Shown here: piece by piece, positions 32,491 through 35,062 of the stretch
Position numbering within the stretch: the stretch's first letter is position 1
How the letters are laid out: each line of letters begins with the position of its first letter
From: Bdellovibrionia bacterium
GTDB lineage: Bacteria; Bdellovibrionota; Bdellovibrionia; Bdellovibrionales; UBA1609
Direction: 5' to 3'
NCBI GenBank assembly: GCA_030432925.1
Contig: JAUILT010000026.1
Span: 1-35,062, forward strand
DNA length: 35,062 nt
Made by a program: the position numbers and the translations under genes
The notes under the pieces: model-generated
Told to the model about the DNA's origin: nothing
The model's database searches: none
Seen by the model: only the letters and a program-made list of their open reading frames with translations

Positions 32491-33428
32491 TGCACACCTC
32501 CCATAGATGTTTCTTTTTCTGATGTCAGTTTTATAAAAATCTCCTCTAAATTGGAGCTTTCAATGCGAAATTCAAGCAACCCACTTCCAGACTCAACAAT
32601 CTGAGTTGCCACCGCTTCTATTCCCTCTGAACTATGGGACATTTCAATATCCAACCTCATGCCATTAATCAGTATGTGCTTAACTCCCTCAACCAAAGAT
32701 ACTTTGGATTTGGCCTTCTCCACATCTCTCGCTACCTGTACTCCAATACGACAAGTCCCTGACTGAGACTGAGCCAAGTCAGCCAGAGTCTCAGAGGCTA
32801 CGATACTTCCATTGTTAATAATAATAATTCTGTCACAGTTGGCCTGAACCTCTGGCAAAATATGAGTAGATAGAATAATCGTATGGTTTCCTCTCAAGCT
32901 AGATATGAGCTTACGCATTTCCACAACCTGTGTCGGATCCAGTCCCACAGTCGGCTCATCAAGAATTAAAATTTCGGGGTCTCCAATCAAGGCCTGAGCC
33001 AAACCAACCCTTTGTTTATACCCCTTCGATAAGTTTTGAATCATTCGTTTTTGCACATCCTGTAACGAGGTCTTTTCAATAGCAGACGCGACAGCACTAT
33101 TCATAGTTTTACCGGGCACTCCCTTAAGACGAGAACAGAATTTCAAAAAATCGATCACCCTCATGTCACCATATACGGGCGGTATCTCAGGTAAATAACC
33201 AATCTTTCGTTTGACTTCTACTGGGTCTTCAAAAACATCTAACCCATCGACCTCTACAGATCCCGATGTCGGAGCCATATAGCCAGTGATGATCTTCATA
33301 GTGGTCGATTTTCCGGCACCATTGGGTCCAAGAAATCCAACAACTTCACCCTTGCTAACTTTGAAGCTTAATGTATCAATGGCTTTTCTATCGCCGTAAT
33401 TTTTAGTCAGATTTTTGACTTCAATCAT
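32487..33428 (-). CDS. ABC transporter ATP-binding protein, GldA-like
   Basis: 313 aa. Walker A GPNGAGKS at 34-41, Q-loop region IGYLPEIPPVYGDM (Gln replaced by Glu81), signature LSKGY at 133-137 (the LSGGQ variant typical of GldA/NodI-like ATPases), Walker B LILDEP at 154-159, D-loop GLD and switch His in STHILPE. A C-terminal domain of about 90 residues follows, as in DrrA/GldA types. ATG 33428 has GGGAG upstream. It is first in a six-gene operon and is preceded by a good promoter. Confidence 0.93.
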   Translation of the reverse strand: MIEVKNLTKNYGDRKAIDTLSFKVSKGEVVGFLGPNGAGKSTTMKIITGYMAPTSGSVEVDGLDVFEDPVEVKRKIGYLPEIPPVYGDMRVIDFLKFCSRLKGVPGKTMNSAVASAIEKTSLQDVQKRMIQNLSKGYKQRVGLAQALIGDPEILILDEPTVGLDPTQVVEMRKLISSLRGNHTIILSTHILPEVQANCDRIIIINNGSIVASETLADLAQSQSGTCRIGVQVARDVEKAKSKVSLVEGVKHILINGMRLDIEMSHSSEGIEAVATQIVESGSGLLEFRIESSNLEEIFIKLTSEKETSMGGVQ

Positions 33429-33460
33429 AGTGATCTCCCTTTAAGGAAAACGTGATGTGA

Positions 33461-33470
33461 GTGAGCTCAC
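33461..33470. promoter_or_regulatory. GTGAGCTCAC palindrome in the ABC operon leader
   Basis: A perfect 10-bp palindrome sits between the predicted promoter and the ATPase start. It may be an operator, but its small size allows chance occurrence. Confidence 0.25.
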
Positions 33471-33485
33471 CCCCTGATACCAAAA

Positions 33486-33513
33486 AATCTATTTCATTCT
33501 TCTCAACTGTCAA
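33486..33513 (-). promoter_or_regulatory. Predicted promoter of the ABC-GldG operon
   Basis: On the minus strand a perfect -35 TTGACA (33513-33508), a 16-bp spacer and -10 TAGATT (33491-33486) lie about 58 bp before the ATPase ATG. No other promoter-like site is visible in the operon, whose genes are separated by no more than 3 nt. Confidence 0.55.
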
Positions 33514-33562
33514 GGCCCCGATGTATACGCAGCGCATCTTGATGCTGATATCAATAGGGTAA

Positions 33563-34840
33563 TTATAACTTAACAAGGAGAGACCGAATATTCTTATGGG
33601 TCACTCGGCCCATTTTATCGCCTTTCACCGGCCGAACAAAACGAGACTCTGTCCAGATGACGGCAAGAAGCTCCCCTGAGTGAATATTTTTATTTTTATC
33701 CGCATGAGTTTCCGCTAAAAACCGGGCCGCCAAATGAGCCTCCTGATCGGAGACCTGCCGGTTACGATGACGAAACAAAATTCCATGAGCACTCGGAAAA
33801 TCTTGCAAATGAAACCAGTAGTCCCAAGCCCTTGCACGCCTCAATAAAGACATATTATCTTTGGCAGACTTCCCTACCAAAAACTCCAGGTCACCAGCAA
33901 CCATGAGCTTTCTAGTTTTGATACTTCCCTGAGGTTGTGAGCCTTTTGACTTTTGTCGATGACTGATCCTTGAATTCTGAAGCTTTAAGAATTCCTCATC
34001 AGACATAAGTCGTAAACCTGCTAATTCCTCCTCAAGCTCCATCATCCTTTGCTTGGCCCCAGCTATTTTTTTAAGGTTTTTTTTGTGCTTTTCAAAACAA
34101 ATTTGAATATTTTCTGACAATCCAAGGTCAACATCTACATGCTCAGGAAATTCAGTCGCTGTTTCCAATAAGCTCTGTGATCGAACCAGTTCTTCACCGG
34201 CCCGTTTCCATTGAAAGCTTTTTAAAAGCTGAAGACCATTGCCCTGTTGCACCAAGGATTTTTCCAATTTTTTGATTTTCTTTTCTCTCTCCAGGCCTTT
34301 ACTTTTGTCTTTTCTCAATGGTTTCACTCGATGATCCAACCACTGCAGTTTTAAATCCTCATAAGAAAGGTTCACACTCTCACCTTCTCCAACAGAAGCA
34401 CTGCTAAAAACCTCTAAGTTCTGAATTTTTTTAAGAGAAATTTTTTTATTCCTGGAAACCAATAAGACATTTTGCCCATGAGGAAATAGACGAATCTCTA
34501 TTTGCAGCACTTGATCTGATTCAAAAGATAGATAAACCACACGTCCTAAAAGGAAATCTCTTTTGACCTCAGCCAAAACCATCCCTTTAAAGTGAGCTCT
34601 TAAAAACAAGGATAAAGGTGTTTTAACCTTACTCCACTGAAAAGGAACCTGATCCAACACCCACAAAGATGGGGATTGAGGACTCAAATCAACAACAAGC
34701 CAGCGAACGCCATGCTTCGATGAATGAAACTGTAAGATGACATCTCTGTTTGAGACAAAAGCCTCCTGCAACCGGCTGCCACATAAGGTCTGTAACTCTC
34801 TTACAACGATGTCCAATTCTGATATTTTCAAGGCTTTCAT
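33563..34840 (-). CDS. Compact NFACT-family protein (RqcH/FbpA-like)
   Basis: 425 aa from ATG 34840. The N-terminal NFACT-N fold (about 1-150) includes VLAEVKRDFLLGRVVYLSF. A basic coiled coil follows (about 165-295, LRKDKSKGLEREKKIKKLEK region). The NFACT-R RNA-binding domain is at about 310-425 (FLVGKSAKDNMSLLRR, HGILFRH, AHLAARFLA). RqcH proteins act in ribosome quality control by recruiting tRNA-Ala to stalled 50S subunits. Here the Asp of the Asp-Arg pair used for tailing seems to be Gly99 (GR at 99-100), and total length is well below the usual 550-580 aa. An upstream TTG at 34858 is less likely. Confidence 0.78.
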   Translation of the reverse strand: MKALKISELDIVVRELQTLCGSRLQEAFVSNRDVILQFHSSKHGVRWLVVDLSPQSPSLWVLDQVPFQWSKVKTPLSLFLRAHFKGMVLAEVKRDFLLGRVVYLSFESDQVLQIEIRLFPHGQNVLLVSRNKKISLKKIQNLEVFSSASVGEGESVNLSYEDLKLQWLDHRVKPLRKDKSKGLEREKKIKKLEKSLVQQGNGLQLLKSFQWKRAGEELVRSQSLLETATEFPEHVDVDLGLSENIQICFEKHKKNLKKIAGAKQRMMELEEELAGLRLMSDEEFLKLQNSRISHRQKSKGSQPQGSIKTRKLMVAGDLEFLVGKSAKDNMSLLRRARAWDYWFHLQDFPSAHGILFRHRNRQVSDQEAHLAARFLAETHADKNKNIHSGELLAVIWTESRFVRPVKGDKMGRVTHKNIRSLLVKL

Positions 34841-34917
34841 ACGTTCCCGAAAGACCAATTTTTTAATGGATATCTCTTCTTACCTTAACAGTTTCTAGCA
34901 AAGGCCGACAAGAAATT

Positions 34918-34951
34918 AGAGGCTCCAATAAAACATTTCATGTGAGCCTCT
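34918..34951. repeat. 8-bp inverted repeat upstream of the last gene
   Basis: AGAGGCTC (34918-34925) and GAGCCTCT (34944-34951) flank an 18-nt AT-rich loop, 21 bp before the last ATG and between two divergent genes. No U run follows on either strand, so a leader hairpin or operator is more likely than a terminator. Confidence 0.35.
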
Positions 34952-34972
34952 TATCAGTGGGGTGAGGTATAT

Positions 34973-35062
34973 ATGTTCAGCGACAAGCTATATGAGCTTT
35001 TTGAACAACGACTCTACTCAACGGACTTCGAGCCATCGACTCAGGAAGAGTTTATATTTAGA
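34973..35062 (+). CDS. Unknown protein, 5' end only
   Basis: An open frame of 30 codons from ATG 34973 to the window edge, preceded by GGTGAGGT at 5 nt spacing. It begins MFSDKLYELFEQRLYST, then an acidic, polar stretch. No signal peptide. The fragment is too short to identify. It is divergent from the NFACT gene. Confidence 0.6.
   Translation, partial: MFSDKLYELFEQRLYSTDFEPSTQEEFIFR

Overview
The window looks like a chromosomal segment of a Gram-negative bacterium, most likely Bdellovibrionota (Bdellovibrionales-like). The inference rests on gene content: Sec signal peptides and outer-membrane barrel proteins, a FecR-like/AgmX-type protein, a REC-GAF response regulator beside secG, a GldA/F/G-type ABC operon, and an SplB-like radical SAM protein in an apparently non-sporulating organism. 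It comes from reading proteins, not from a database search. GC is moderate and coding density high. GTG and TTG starts and 1-4 nt stop/start overlaps are common. I see no rRNA, tRNA, CRISPR array, phage or plasmid module.

Layout. 1-6.85 kb holds parts of a conserved aromatic/translation block on the minus strand (hisC, cmk, rpsA, then sppA). It is interrupted between cmk and rpsA by a plus-strand TetR-type regulator, a candidate structured RNA with its own terminator, and a soluble PAS histidine kinase. Four phased TGTCA operator-like sites lie in front of the TetR gene. 6.9-9.8 kb carries a two-gene plus-strand operon resembling hydantoinase/oxoprolinase A and B subunits, both short and with eroded key motifs. 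9.8-13.1 kb (minus) has a threonine dehydratase preceded by a small zinc-ribbon protein, an outer-membrane barrel protein and a methyltransferase-fold protein with an apparent signal peptide. A 167-bp MITE-like palindromic element (13301-13467) ends on the stop codon of tpiA.

13.5-16.5 kb is the glycolytic operon gap-pgk-tpiA. 16.6-19.0 kb is the overlapping operon tmk-holB-tatD. 19.1-21.5 kb (plus) has a REC-GAF regulator, secG with a clear promoter, and a membrane-anchored FecR-like/AgmX-C protein. 21.5-25.4 kb has an App1-like HAD protein, then a plus-strand pair (uncharacterised protein plus SplB-like radical SAM protein), then a DUF4097 exported protein. 25.4-27.1 kb (minus) encodes two exported envelope proteins.

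27.2-33.4 kb is a tight minus-strand operon: ABC ATPase, ABC-2 permease, GldG-like protein, DUF4340 protein, GHMP sugar kinase, DUF429 protein, all joined by 3-4 nt junctions behind one promoter. 33.6-34.8 kb encodes a compact NFACT protein. A new plus-strand gene starts at 34973 and runs off the end.

Most interesting parts: the RNA/operator island between cmk and rpsA, competing hairpins in the rpsA leader, the MITE-like element, the exported methyltransferase, the radical SAM pair, and the ABC-GHMP-DUF429 operon.
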